Positions 48,286-56,727 of a stretch of DNA of 64,000 bases are shown here, piece after piece. Position 1 is the stretch's first letter. Each line of letters opens with the position of its first letter. This stretch comes from Planctomycetaceae bacterium. GTDB taxonomy: Bacteria > Planctomycetota > Planctomycetia > Pirellulales > PNKZ01. The position numbers and the translations under genes were made by a program. The notes under the pieces were generated by a model. The model was given only the letters and a program-made list of their open reading frames with translations. It searched no databases and was not told the origin of the DNA. The stretch lies in contig JAEUIN010000043.1 in NCBI GenBank assembly GCA_016793115.1, forward strand, positions 1-64,000, written 5' to 3'.

Positions 48286-49041
48286 ATGCGTATTCTGCCA
48301 GTTCTGGACCTGCAAGACGGCTTCGTCGTACGCGGCGTTGCCGGCCGGCGAAAAGAGTATCGGCCGATTGCGAGTTTGTTGTGCGACGACCCTTCGGCCG
48401 CCTCCGTCGCCCGGGGCCTCCGCAATGCTTTTGGCTTCGATTCTTGCTATCTGGCGGATCTAGACGCCATCGCCGGCCATGCCCCCAACATCCGCCTGTA
48501 TGACGAGGCCGCCGCGGCAGGACTTGAACTTTGGATCGATTCCGGCGCTGGCTCGGTTGAGAGTTGCCTACTTCCAACTCGGTACTTCGCCGAACGACAG
48601 GCAGTTGGGAGGGTGATCCTTGGGTTGGAATTGTTGCCCAGTGTGGAGACGCTGACAGAAGCTTTTCAAGCCGGACTGAATCCACTTGAAGCCGTTTTTA
48701 GCCTCGATTTGCTCGAAGGGCGGCCATTGTCGAAGGTCGACGCGTGGGCCGGCTTGGGCCCGCTGGAGATTGCGGAGCAAGTGCTCGGCCTGGGGGTTCC
48801 TAGTTTGATTGTGCTCGACATGGCCGGCGTCGGTGTCGGGCAAGGCGTGCCGACTTTGCAACTTTGCCGCGAGTTGCGCCACCGTTACCCGTATCTCGAA
48901 ATCATTTCCGGCGGCGGAGTGCGCGACGTCGACGACCTGTTTGCCCTGGAAGATGCCGGATGCGACGCCGCACTTGTCGCTTCGGCTTTGCACGACGGAC
49001 GCATCACACGCGAGCACCTGGAAAACTTCGCGCATCAATAG
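48286..49041 (+). CDS. HisA/HisF-like TIM-barrel protein
   Basis: A 251-residue protein starting MRILPVLDLQDGFVVRGVAG, the beta-1 signature of ProFAR-isomerase-like barrels. The second phosphate-binding half SGGGVRDVDDLFALEDAGCD and AALVASALHDGRI is conserved, but the catalytic Asp of HisA at the middle strand is not obvious. No other his gene is nearby. A HisA-related family of this type occurs in organisms with tetrahydromethanopterin-linked C1 metabolism; this assignment is a possibility, not shown here. ATG 48286 is preferred to an upstream ATG at 48256. Confidence 0.78.
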   Translation: MRILPVLDLQDGFVVRGVAGRRKEYRPIASLLCDDPSAASVARGLRNAFGFDSCYLADLDAIAGHAPNIRLYDEAAAAGLELWIDSGAGSVESCLLPTRYFAERQAVGRVILGLELLPSVETLTEAFQAGLNPLEAVFSLDLLEGRPLSKVDAWAGLGPLEIAEQVLGLGVPSLIVLDMAGVGVGQGVPTLQLCRELRHRYPYLEIISGGGVRDVDDLFALEDAGCDAALVASALHDGRITREHLENFAHQ

Positions 49042-49154
49042 TGAACAGGGCGGAGGCCGCCACCTGCCCATGTTCGGCGTTAATTGATAGATTAGGAAAC
49101 GCCCGCGATTGGCCGCCGACGCTGACTCCGAATCTTGAACGCTGAAACAGTCCC

Positions 49155-49754
49155 ATGTTTACCGGACTTGTCGAACTCAAAGCTCCGGTACTCGAATTGC
49201 GCGACGAACCGCCCGGCAAGCGTTTAAGAATCGCCGCGCCGCAACTCGCGGCGGAAGCGACGCTCGGCGAGAGCGTGTGCGTGAGCGGATGCTGTCTTAC
49301 GGTCGTAAATTTCGACGACGGCGTTTTGGAATTTGAGGCCGGTCCCGAGACGTTGGCACGAACTAGCTTGGGAAGGCTGCAAAACGGCACTTTCGTGAAT
49401 TTGGAACGCTCGCTCCGCCTAAGCGATCGGCTTGGCGGGCATCTCGTAACCGGCCATGTCGACTGCACCGGCACGCTCTTGGAGCGAAAAAATCTCGGCC
49501 CCTGGTCCGAGATGTGGTTCGGCTATCCTAGGCAGTATGCCGGCCATCTCGTGGAGAAGGGGTCGATCACGGTCGCGGGCGTGAGCCTGACCGTGGTCGG
49601 GGCGGAATCGGATCGCTTCAGCGTGCAATTGATTCCGCATACACTCGAAGTCACGACGCTCGGCGAGTTGAAGCCCGGCGACGTCGTCAACTTAGAAACT
49701 GACCTACTCGCGAAATATGTGGAGCGGCAGCTCGCTCTCGGTCCTCGGCAATGA
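49155..49754 (+). CDS. ribE: Riboflavin synthase alpha subunit
   Basis: Dismutates two 6,7-dimethyl-8-ribityllumazine molecules into riboflavin. The 199-residue protein starts with the invariant MFTGLVE and contains two lumazine-binding barrels with matching cores: GESVCVSGCCLTVVNFDDG and KGSITVAGVSLTVVGAESD, plus LGGHLVTGHVDCTGTLL. The gene overlaps nothing and is closely followed by xseB. In many bacteria ribE clusters with other rib genes; here it stands with isoprenoid genes. Confidence 0.95.
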   Translation: MFTGLVELKAPVLELRDEPPGKRLRIAAPQLAAEATLGESVCVSGCCLTVVNFDDGVLEFEAGPETLARTSLGRLQNGTFVNLERSLRLSDRLGGHLVTGHVDCTGTLLERKNLGPWSEMWFGYPRQYAGHLVEKGSITVAGVSLTVVGAESDRFSVQLIPHTLEVTTLGELKPGDVVNLETDLLAKYVERQLALGPRQ

Positions 49755-49785
49755 CCCTCAGTTTCCAACCATCCGGATCGCGAAC

Positions 49786-50181
49786 GTGACTGAATCGTTG
49801 AACCCGCGAGATCAACAAACTCCGCCGACTTTTGAGCAAGCGCTGGCACGGCTGGAGCAAATCGTGCAACAGTTGGAGGACGGGCGAACGGACTTGGCGT
49901 CGTCGCTCGCCGGCTACGAAGAAGGCGTGAAATTGTTGCGTCAGTGTCACGGCTTGCTAGAGCGCGCGGAACGGCGCATCGAGCTCTTGAGCGGCGTCGA
50001 TGCCGAGGGAAAGTCCGTTCTGGAGGACTTTGACGACGCTTCGACGATTTCCTTGGAAGAGAAAGCACAAAACCGCTCGAAACGCCGTAGTAGCAAAAAG
50101 ACGGCGGAAAAGGCCGTCGGCGAGAGTCAAGCGACCGGTTCGAGCGGCGATAGCGTGGACGAGCCGGGGTCGCTTTTTTAA
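49786..50181 (+). CDS. xseB: Exodeoxyribonuclease VII small subunit
   Basis: Small subunit of exonuclease VII, which degrades single-stranded DNA with XseA. The core FEQALARLEQIVQQLEDGRT and LASSLAGYEEGVKLLRQCHG matches XseB, whose helices bundle around XseA. The C-terminal 55 residues are Ser/Lys-rich and disordered, giving 131 residues, longer than the usual 70-80. GTG 49786 is the best start; earlier codons lie in ribE. No xseA is in the window. The order xseB-ispA-dxs matches the Proteobacterial operon. Confidence 0.9.
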   Translation: MTESLNPRDQQTPPTFEQALARLEQIVQQLEDGRTDLASSLAGYEEGVKLLRQCHGLLERAERRIELLSGVDAEGKSVLEDFDDASTISLEEKAQNRSKRRSSKKTAEKAVGESQATGSSGDSVDEPGSLF

Positions 50182-50279
50182 GATAAGGTTAGCGGGTTTT
50201 CGCCTGTCTCTTCCATCGGGGAGGCGGCGCGCGAAGGTCCGAATCGCCCGGCCGTTCGCACCCCGAGTGACATGATTTG

Positions 50280-51254
50280 ATGGTTCCGTCGTCGTTAGCC
50301 GCCGCCCAGGCATCTTCGCGCGGTTCGACCAAAGCGGATTCGGCGCTCGACGCTTTCACTGCGGAGTGGCGCCCGAAGATCGAAGCGGCGCTCGTCGGCT
50401 GTTTGCCCGACGGCGACGGCTGCCCGCCGATTCTCGCGGAAGCGATGCGTTACAGCTTGCTCGCCCCCGGCAAGCGATTGCGTCCGCTCTTGGTATTGGC
50501 GGGAGCGAGGGCGTGCGGGGGCGACTTGACCGCGGCAATGCCTGCCGCCTGCGCGGTCGAGATGATCCATTGCTATTCGTTGATTCACGACGACCTGCCG
50601 GCGATGGACGACGACGATCTGCGCCGCGGTAATCCGACGAGTCATAAAGTGTTCGGCGAGGGCATTGCGATTCTCGCCGGTGACGCGTTGCTGACGCTCG
50701 CTTTTGAAACGTTGGCCAAGAGGATTCAACCGGCGTCGTCCGCCGCGGCATGTTGCGCCGAACTCGGCCGAGCCGCCGGAGCCTGCGAACTCGTCGGGGG
50801 CCAGGCCGACGATTTGGCGGAAGAAGGCAAAGTGCCCGGAGTCGCCGAGGTGAGTGCCCGGACCAACGCCGAGAGCCTCGCGCATTTAGAAGCGATTCAT
50901 CGCCGTAAAACGGGAGCGATGATTCTTGTTTCGCTGCGGTTGGGAGCGATTGCCGTCGGGGCCGACGTGAAACAATTGAAGGCGCTCGAAGAATACGGTC
51001 GTCGCCTGGGACTCACGTTCCAGATTATGGACGACCTGCTCGACGTGCAGGGTTCGGAAACGACGATGGGTAAACGCGTCGGCAAAGACGCCGCTCGCGG
51101 CAAATTGACTTTCCCGGTATTGCTGGGGGCGGAGGAAAGCCTGCGGCGAGCACAAACGCTTACCGCGGAAGCGATCGCCGCGCTCGCGCCTTTGGGGTCC
51201 GACGTCGAGGTTCTGGAAGACCTCGCACGCTATGTTGTGGAAAGGAACCACTAA
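50280..51254 (+). CDS. ispA: Polyprenyl synthetase (FPP/GGPP synthase)
   Basis: Condenses isopentenyl diphosphate with allylic diphosphates. The 324-residue protein (ATG 50280) has the first Asp-rich motif DDLPAMDDDD with the FARM-adjacent LIHDDLPAM, GKRLRPLLVLAG for phosphate binding, and the second motif QIMDDLLDVQG. The length and the Tyr/Phe pattern before the first motif (EMIHCYSL) fit a farnesyl or geranylgeranyl diphosphate synthase; chain length is not decided. dxs starts two bases after its stop. Confidence 0.92.
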   Translation: MVPSSLAAAQASSRGSTKADSALDAFTAEWRPKIEAALVGCLPDGDGCPPILAEAMRYSLLAPGKRLRPLLVLAGARACGGDLTAAMPAACAVEMIHCYSLIHDDLPAMDDDDLRRGNPTSHKVFGEGIAILAGDALLTLAFETLAKRIQPASSAAACCAELGRAAGACELVGGQADDLAEEGKVPGVAEVSARTNAESLAHLEAIHRRKTGAMILVSLRLGAIAVGADVKQLKALEEYGRRLGLTFQIMDDLLDVQGSETTMGKRVGKDAARGKLTFPVLLGAEESLRRAQTLTAEAIAALAPLGSDVEVLEDLARYVVERNH

Positions 51255-51256
51255 AG

Positions 51257-53197
51257 ATGGCCGCTTCGCTGCTTCCCACGATCAACTCGCCCGACGACCT
51301 GCGTCCGCTTACGTTGACGCAACTCGAGCAACTGGCCGCCGAGATGCGCGAAGCTCTCTGCAACGTCGTGGCGAATCGCACGGCGCACTTCGCATCGAAC
51401 CTCGGAGTCGTCGAACTGTGCTTGGCCTTGCACACGACGTTCGACTTCCGTCGCGACCGCTTGATTTGGGACACCGGGCATCAGATTTACCCGCATAAGC
51501 TCATTACCGGTCGCTTTCGCGATTTCAGCTCGATTCGCACCAAAGGCGGACTCATGGGGTATCCCAATCCCGCCGAAAGCGAATTCGATCTGTTCGTGAC
51601 CGGACACGCCGGCTCGAGCGTTTCGACCGTGCTCGGGCTCAAGAGCGGCGACGATTTGCTGCCCGGCCAAGATGATCGTGCGGCCGTGGCGGTGATCGGC
51701 GACGGAGCTTTTCCTTCCGGCATCGTGTTCGAAGCGCTCAACAACGCCGCCGGATTGAAGAAGAAAATGATCGTCGTCTTGAACGACAACAAGATGTCGA
51801 TTTGCCCGCGCGTCGGCGGAGTGGCCGATTTCTTGGATCGACTGCGAATGAATTCGCTCTACGTCGGCCTTAAGAAGGAAGCGGTCAAGGCGCTGACGAA
51901 GGTGCCGCTGATCGGCGACGACATCGAGCGGATGATGAAGAAGACGAAGAACGCCGTGAAAGCCGGCCTGCACGGCGGCATGTTCTTCGAAGAACTCGGC
52001 ATTCGCTACGTCGGCCCGATCGACGGTCACAATCTGTCGCTACTCAAGCAATATCTGGAAATGTGCAAAGAGTCGGAAGAACCGGTCTTATTGCACATCG
52101 TCACGCAAAAGGGGCACGGGTTCGGTCCGGCGGAAGACGATCCTGTGACGTTTCACACGCCGGCGCCGTTCGAGCGCGAAGGTCGCCGAGTCATCTCGAT
52201 CAAGAAGAGTTCGACGAAGGCCTACACGAATATCGCCAGCGAGGCGATTCACGCTCAGATGGCCGTGAATCCGAAGGTCACCGTGATGACCGCGGCCATG
52301 TGCCAGGGGACGAACCTGGAACGCGTGCGCGACGACTACCCCGCGCGGTTCTTCGATGTCGGCATTTGCGAGTCGCATGCCGTCGCATTTGCCGCCGGCC
52401 AGGCCAAGGCCGGCCTTCGGCCCATCGTCGATATCTACAGCACGTTTTTGCAGCGCAGCTTCGACCAGATTTTCCAAGAGGTCTCGTTGCAGAACCTACC
52501 TGTGACGTTTCTGCTCGATCGCGGCGGACTGACCGGGCCCGACGGACCGACGCACCACGGCGTGTTCGACATCGGCTACATGCGGATGTTCCCGAACATG
52601 GTCGTCATGGCGCCGGGCGACGCCGCCGATTTGACGGCGATGCTCGACTTTGCTTTACAGCACGATGCGCCGACCTCGATCCGCTATCCCAAAGCGGCGG
52701 CGGAAACTCTCGACCGCGCATTTGCGCCGGTTGAACTGGGGCGTGCCGAAGTGCTGGAATGGGGTGCCGACGGCATGATCGTCGCCTGCGGCACCTTGCT
52801 TGGCGCTTGCGAGAAAGCCGCGGCCGAACTTCGCAACGAAGGGCTCGACGTCGGCGTGATTAACGCCCGCTTCATCAAGCCGCTCGATACGGAAACGATC
52901 TTAAAGGCCGTGGCCGGCTGTCCTTTCGTCGTCACGGTGGAAGAAGGGCAATTGATGACCGGCTTCGGTGCCGCCGTCCTGGAAGCGGCCAACGAAGCAG
53001 GCTTGCCGACGGTGAACATCCATCGCCTCGGCCTGCCGGATAGCTACGTCGAACACGGCGAGCGGGCCGAACTCTTGGCCGACCTGGGGCTCGACGTCGC
53101 CGGAATCGCCGCGAAATGCCGGGAGTTGGCCGCAGCCGCCGTGCCTCACGACGATAACTCGGCGGCGACGAAGGCCGCCGTGCGCCGCCGCGGGTAA
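51257..53197 (+). CDS. dxs: 1-deoxy-D-xylulose-5-phosphate synthase
   Basis: First enzyme of the MEP isoprenoid pathway, a thiamine diphosphate enzyme joining pyruvate and glyceraldehyde 3-phosphate. The 646-residue protein has WDTGHQIYPHKLITGR, TGHAGSSVSTVLGL, the ThDP motif VIGDGAFPSGIVFEALNNA with NDNKMSI, and in the second domain RFFDVGICESHAVAFAAGQA, DRGGLTGPDGPTHHGVFD and VTVEEGQLMTGFG. It starts immediately after ispA and is probably co-transcribed with xseB-ispA. The stop is followed by an ECF sigma gene 160 bases downstream. Confidence 0.95.
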   Translation: MAASLLPTINSPDDLRPLTLTQLEQLAAEMREALCNVVANRTAHFASNLGVVELCLALHTTFDFRRDRLIWDTGHQIYPHKLITGRFRDFSSIRTKGGLMGYPNPAESEFDLFVTGHAGSSVSTVLGLKSGDDLLPGQDDRAAVAVIGDGAFPSGIVFEALNNAAGLKKKMIVVLNDNKMSICPRVGGVADFLDRLRMNSLYVGLKKEAVKALTKVPLIGDDIERMMKKTKNAVKAGLHGGMFFEELGIRYVGPIDGHNLSLLKQYLEMCKESEEPVLLHIVTQKGHGFGPAEDDPVTFHTPAPFEREGRRVISIKKSSTKAYTNIASEAIHAQMAVNPKVTVMTAAMCQGTNLERVRDDYPARFFDVGICESHAVAFAAGQAKAGLRPIVDIYSTFLQRSFDQIFQEVSLQNLPVTFLLDRGGLTGPDGPTHHGVFDIGYMRMFPNMVVMAPGDAADLTAMLDFALQHDAPTSIRYPKAAAETLDRAFAPVELGRAEVLEWGADGMIVACGTLLGACEKAAAELRNEGLDVGVINARFIKPLDTETILKAVAGCPFVVTVEEGQLMTGFGAAVLEAANEAGLPTVNIHRLGLPDSYVEHGERAELLADLGLDVAGIAAKCRELAAAAVPHDDNSAATKAAVRRRG

Positions 53198-53360
53198 TGC
53201 CTCGGCGGCGGTTGCGACCAGGCGATTTCTTTTTTGGGATTTTCTTCCGGAATACCGTGGCCGGTCGGCGACTGAGCGGCGTCACCTCTTTTGGGACGAT
53301 CGAATCGACCGGCCGCACGCCGCTACGAAGCGAACCGCGGTCGCAGGCGTGACGCAAGCG

Positions 53361-53936
53361 ATGACGGAAGCACACTTTGACGCCGCGGCTTGCGTGGCGC
53401 AAGTGCTTGCCGGCGACGACGACGCCTTCCGGCATCTGGTCGATCGAACCTACCCGCTGGTCGCGAAAATCGTGAGGGCGTATCTGCCGCCGTCGCACGA
53501 CCGTGCCGCGGCCGAGCAAGAAGCGTACCTGCGGTGCTATGAGCGTCTCGGGCAGTACCGACACGATGCCCCCTTGGAGCATTGGCTATCCCGCATCGCG
53601 GTTTCGGTTTGTCTTGACGCACTGCGAAAGCGGGGACGACGGCGAGAGTTGCGGTATGCGGATTTGTCGGAGGCCGAGTCGGCGGCTCTCGATGCGGCCT
53701 TGGCAGGCACGGATCGCCGTCCGGATGCCGTCGCAGCTCGGGAATTGTTGACGCACGTCTTAGAGCAATTGCCGCCCGAAGATGCGTTATTGATCAAGAT
53801 GCACGAGTTGGAGCAGCGAACGCTGGCCGAAACGGCGGAACTGATGGGGTGGCGTCTGTCGTGGACGAAGCTGAAGCTTTCGCGCGCCCGCGGGCGGCTG
53901 AAAGCGGCGTTGGAACGATTACGGGAGCGGTCGTGA
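53361..53936 (+). CDS. ECF-type RNA polymerase sigma factor
   Basis: A sigma-70 family factor of about 191 residues. Region 2 is visible in DDAFRHLVDRTYPLVAKIVR and AAAEQEAYLRCYERLGQYRH with APLEHWLSRIAVSVCLDALRKR, and region 4 in LLTHVLEQLPPEDALLIKMH with RTLAETAELMGWRLSWTKLK, a helix-turn-helix for the -35 element. A GTG at 53349 is an alternative start. It is followed by a membrane protein gene starting one base after its stop, the usual place for an anti-sigma factor. Confidence 0.88.
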   Translation: MTEAHFDAAACVAQVLAGDDDAFRHLVDRTYPLVAKIVRAYLPPSHDRAAAEQEAYLRCYERLGQYRHDAPLEHWLSRIAVSVCLDALRKRGRRRELRYADLSEAESAALDAALAGTDRRPDAVAARELLTHVLEQLPPEDALLIKMHELEQRTLAETAELMGWRLSWTKLKLSRARGRLKAALERLRERS

Positions 53937-53937
53937 A

Positions 53938-54243
53938 ATGAGTTCGAAGGGAAAATCGGATTTCGACGGCCTCGGGCGGCACTTGATTGCCGCCGCCCGC
54001 CAAGCGCCGCCCGAGGCCCTCCCGGCCGGTCCTGGCGACTTGGCCGAGCGGGTTCTGACATGCCGCTCGCGCCGCCTACCGAGCTTGGCTTCCGCCGAGG
54101 GGCCGATGTTGACCGTGGCCGCGGCGTTCGCGTTGGCCGCTTCCATCCTCCTCGTCGTCGCGAACTGGAGTTCGCTGGTCGAAGTCGTCGCGCCGCGACC
54201 GGCCCTGTTTGACGAACTGGTCGCTTGGGAGACTTTGCCGTGA
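53938..54243 (+). CDS. Small membrane protein, candidate anti-sigma factor
   Basis: A 101-residue protein with a soluble N-terminus of about 55 residues (SDFDGLGRHLIAAARQAPPE, GDLAERVLTCRSRRLPS) and one membrane helix (LTVAAAFALAASILLVVANW). It directly follows the sigma factor gene, one base after its stop, and its own stop overlaps the next start (GTGA). The lack of a zinc-finger HxxxCxxC motif argues against a ZAS-type anti-sigma, but position suggests it binds the sigma factor. Function is inferred only from context. Confidence 0.65.
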   Translation: MSSKGKSDFDGLGRHLIAAARQAPPEALPAGPGDLAERVLTCRSRRLPSLASAEGPMLTVAAAFALAASILLVVANWSSLVEVVAPRPALFDELVAWETLP

Positions 54244-54638
54244 GTTTATTGCGATATTGGCGGGCCCTGCTCGCCTTGAGCGTCGTCTTCGTCGCCGGCA
54301 TCGTCGTCGGCGGAGTGGGGACGGTGCGTTATATCCAGCGCGAGTATCGGGCCAAGCTCGACGATTCGACCTGGGCGCCGCGCACGCTCGATTGGCTGCG
54401 GACGGCCGCCGCTCTGACGCCCGAGCAAGAGCGGCAAATTGAGCCGATCGTTCACGACGCCATCGAGCAAATGAAAGAGCTCCGCGATTCGAGCGAGGCC
54501 CAGCGGCGCGGCGTCGTCAAAGAACTGCTCACGGCCGTCGCCGTTTCCCTGCCCGACGAGCAGCGGGCCAAGCTCGTCCAGGCCGCGAAGGAGGCCGAGG
54601 CCAAATCCCAGCGGGCGAAGCGAAGTTCCGCAGGCTGA
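54240..54638 (+). CDS. Membrane-anchored Spy/CpxP-like helical protein
   Basis: A 132-residue protein with GTG start at 54240, overlapping the TGA of the preceding gene. It has one membrane helix (LALSVVFVAGIVVGGVGTVR) and a periplasmic helical part LTPEQERQIEPIVHDAIEQM and SLPDEQRAKLVQAAKEAEAK, with the L-TPEQ-x2-Q spacing of Spy/CpxP/CnrX-type LTxxQ proteins. Such proteins sense metals or misfolded proteins and could relay envelope stress to the sigma factor. No metal-binding His cluster is seen. Confidence 0.7.
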   Translation: MSLLRYWRALLALSVVFVAGIVVGGVGTVRYIQREYRAKLDDSTWAPRTLDWLRTAAALTPEQERQIEPIVHDAIEQMKELRDSSEAQRRGVVKELLTAVAVSLPDEQRAKLVQAAKEAEAKSQRAKRSSAG

Positions 54639-54688
54639 ACGGCAAAACTCGTCTAGCGGTGTCCTCCGATCTAATCAGCGATAATCCC

Positions 54689-56569
54689 ATGAAATACGCA
54701 CTTTTCGTCGTTTCGCTGCTAGCCTCTACGCAACTTTTTGCAGAGGCCTCCGAGCGGCCGCCGGTCGTGGACTTGGTCGACAGCGACCTTCGGGTTGTCT
54801 GGGGTAAATATGGAATTTCGCCCGCCCCGCCGGTCGACGACGCCGGCTTTCTCCGCCGCCTCACGCTCGATCTCACCGGCCGCCTGCCGCAGCCGCAGGC
54901 CGTCGAAGAATTCCTCGACGACGCCTCGCCCGACAAACGGGCCCGCGCCGTCGATCGCTTGCTCGCCTCGCCCGAATATGCCGAGCATTGGGCCACGTAC
55001 TGGGACAACCTCTTGATGGGCAGGCTCACGCGCGAGGCGTTCCTCGATCGCGCGGCTTTCAAGCAGTGGCTCCGCGCCGAGTTCGCCGCCAACACTTCGT
55101 GGGACCAAGTGGTCCGCAAGCTGATCACCGCCGAAGGCTACAACACCAATCGCCGGCCGGCGCGCGGCGGCAGCGCCGATCCCAAAGACCTCGACGAGCG
55201 CTTCAATCCCGCCGCCAATTGGTTCCTCCGCTACTCGCGGGCCTTGCCCGATATGGCCTCGGCCACGTCGAAGCTGTTTCTCGGCGTGCAGATTCAATGC
55301 GCCCAATGCCATGACCACAAGTCGGAGAAGTGGAAGCAAGACGACTTCAAGCAGTTCGCCGCCTGCTTCGCCAAAACCTGGCCGACGTACGTCGACAGCC
55401 CGCAAACGCTCACGCGGCAAGTCGGCCTTTATCGCATGGAGCTGAAAGATCGGTTGATCGTCCCTCCGGTCGCGAAGTACGAGAGCGTGTTCGGTTCCTA
55501 CAAAGACTACATCGACGTCGCCCCCAAACTGCTCGACGGCACCGAAGTGCGCACTTGGGGGAGCCGGCGGAAGATCGTCGCCGACTGGGTGACGAACGAC
55601 ACGAATCCGTGGTTCGCGCAAGCGATCGTCAATCGGTTGTGGGGCAAGTTGCTCGGCCGCGGCTTCGTCGAACCGATCGACGATTTCCGCCCCGGCAATC
55701 CGGCCCTGCTGCCGGCGACGCTCGACGCCCTGGCCACGGACTTTCGCGCGCACCGCTACGACCTGCGGCATCTCTTGCGCGCGATCTGTCTCACCGAGGC
55801 CTACGGGCGGGCCTGCGTCGATCTCGAGCTTTCCGCCGGGGCGCCGTCCTACTGGGCCGCGTACCCCGTGAAGGCGCTCGACGTCGAAGAGTTGTTCGAC
55901 GCCGTCACGCAAGCGACCGACGGCGAAGCGGCGCTCAATCGCATCTCGAAAAACAACTACGAGCTGATCCGGGGAGCCTTCGTGCAGGAACTCGTCACGC
56001 AGATGGGGACCGACGATATGGCCGAAGTGACCGAACTCGACGAGACGATCCCGCGGTCGCTGCTGCTGATTAACGGCGCCCTCGTTTGCGGCACGACGCG
56101 GCATTCGCTCCCCGATCAAGGCCTCGCGCCGCTGTTGGCTCAAGGCGACGAACAGGCGATCGAGCAGCTTTATCTGCGCACGCTTTCCCGCCGGCCGACG
56201 GCGGCGGAGCTATCGCGCTGGTTGGAGTTTACGGCGAAGCCGCGCACGGTCGTCGTCACGAAGCCGCCCGTCAAAGCGTCGCCGCCGCTGATCGGCGTGA
56301 CCAAGGAAATCGCCGAAGCGGCCGAAGGAACCGACTTCACCGAACTCTTGAAGCATGCCCAGACCGCGGCCGATTTCGCGGCTCTCCGCGGCAAGATGGA
56401 AAACAACGCCGACGCGGCGCTGTACGCCAAAGCTTTCCGCACCTACGTCGCCGAGACGCCGTTCAACATCTTGGCCGCGCTGCCGGGGGGCAAGACCGCG
56501 AAGCAACAAGCGTTCGAAGACTTGTATTGGGCGCTCTTGAACTCGACCGAGTTTCTCACCAACCACTAA
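54689..56569 (+). CDS. Exported DUF1549/DUF1553 protein
   Basis: A 626-residue protein with a signal peptide (MKYALFVVSLLASTQLFAEA). The N-terminal DUF1549 contains RRLTLDLTGRLPQPQAVEEF, DRLLASPEYAEHWATYWDN and the conserved IQCAQCHDHKSEKWKQDDF. The C-terminal DUF1553 contains PWFAQAIVNRLWGKLLGRGF, VEPIDDFRPGNP and ALLNSTEFLTNH. In planctomycetes this family is nearly always next to a DUF1501 gene, as here. The CxxCH in DUF1549 is conserved but its heme status is unproven. Its end is part of a tandem duplication. No clear enzymatic role is established. Confidence 0.93.
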   Translation: MKYALFVVSLLASTQLFAEASERPPVVDLVDSDLRVVWGKYGISPAPPVDDAGFLRRLTLDLTGRLPQPQAVEEFLDDASPDKRARAVDRLLASPEYAEHWATYWDNLLMGRLTREAFLDRAAFKQWLRAEFAANTSWDQVVRKLITAEGYNTNRRPARGGSADPKDLDERFNPAANWFLRYSRALPDMASATSKLFLGVQIQCAQCHDHKSEKWKQDDFKQFAACFAKTWPTYVDSPQTLTRQVGLYRMELKDRLIVPPVAKYESVFGSYKDYIDVAPKLLDGTEVRTWGSRRKIVADWVTNDTNPWFAQAIVNRLWGKLLGRGFVEPIDDFRPGNPALLPATLDALATDFRAHRYDLRHLLRAICLTEAYGRACVDLELSAGAPSYWAAYPVKALDVEELFDAVTQATDGEAALNRISKNNYELIRGAFVQELVTQMGTDDMAEVTELDETIPRSLLLINGALVCGTTRHSLPDQGLAPLLAQGDEQAIEQLYLRTLSRRPTAAELSRWLEFTAKPRTVVVTKPPVKASPPLIGVTKEIAEAAEGTDFTELLKHAQTAADFAALRGKMENNADAALYAKAFRTYVAETPFNILAALPGGKTAKQQAFEDLYWALLNSTEFLTNH

Positions 56570-56589
56570 GTTTCTCACCAACCACTGAG
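56552..56589 (+). repeat. Tandem 19-bp duplication at the DUF1549 stop codon
   Basis: The unit TTTCTCACCAACCACTAAG (56552-56570) is repeated immediately as TTTCTCACCAACCACTGAG (56571-56589), one base different. The first copy holds the TAA stop, the second a TGA in the same phrase. It looks like a recent local duplication of the gene's end. Confidence 0.85.
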
Positions 56590-56614
56590 CGATGTCGATT
56601 GACTGGGCGGGTGC

Positions 56615-56676
56615 CTGGGGCCGGAGCCGCAGGCGAAGCCCCAGTTTGCCGGGGCAGCACTTCGTTTTGCCCCGGC
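56615..56676 (+). repeat. Two intercistronic hairpins
   Basis: CTGGGGC (56615-56621) pairs with GCCCCAG (56638-56644), and GCCGGGGCA (56648-56656) pairs with TGCCCCGGC (56668-56676), followed by tccttt. They lie between the DUF1549 and DUF1501 genes and may attenuate or stabilise the transcript. Confidence 0.5.
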
Positions 56677-56727
56677 TCCTTTGATGCGGCAATAACTCAC
56701 TTCCACTTTTCATTGGACCGCCGGACC

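Noticed and set aside
55280-55320. CxxCH in the DUF1549 protein as proof of a c-type cytochrome
   Set aside because: The motif is an invariant part of DUF1549, but heme attachment is not shown; no axial ligand can be assigned.
56086-56727. Long upstream extension of the DUF1501 ORF
   Set aside because: It reads the DUF1549 gene in another frame; the Tat-like leader starts at 56728.
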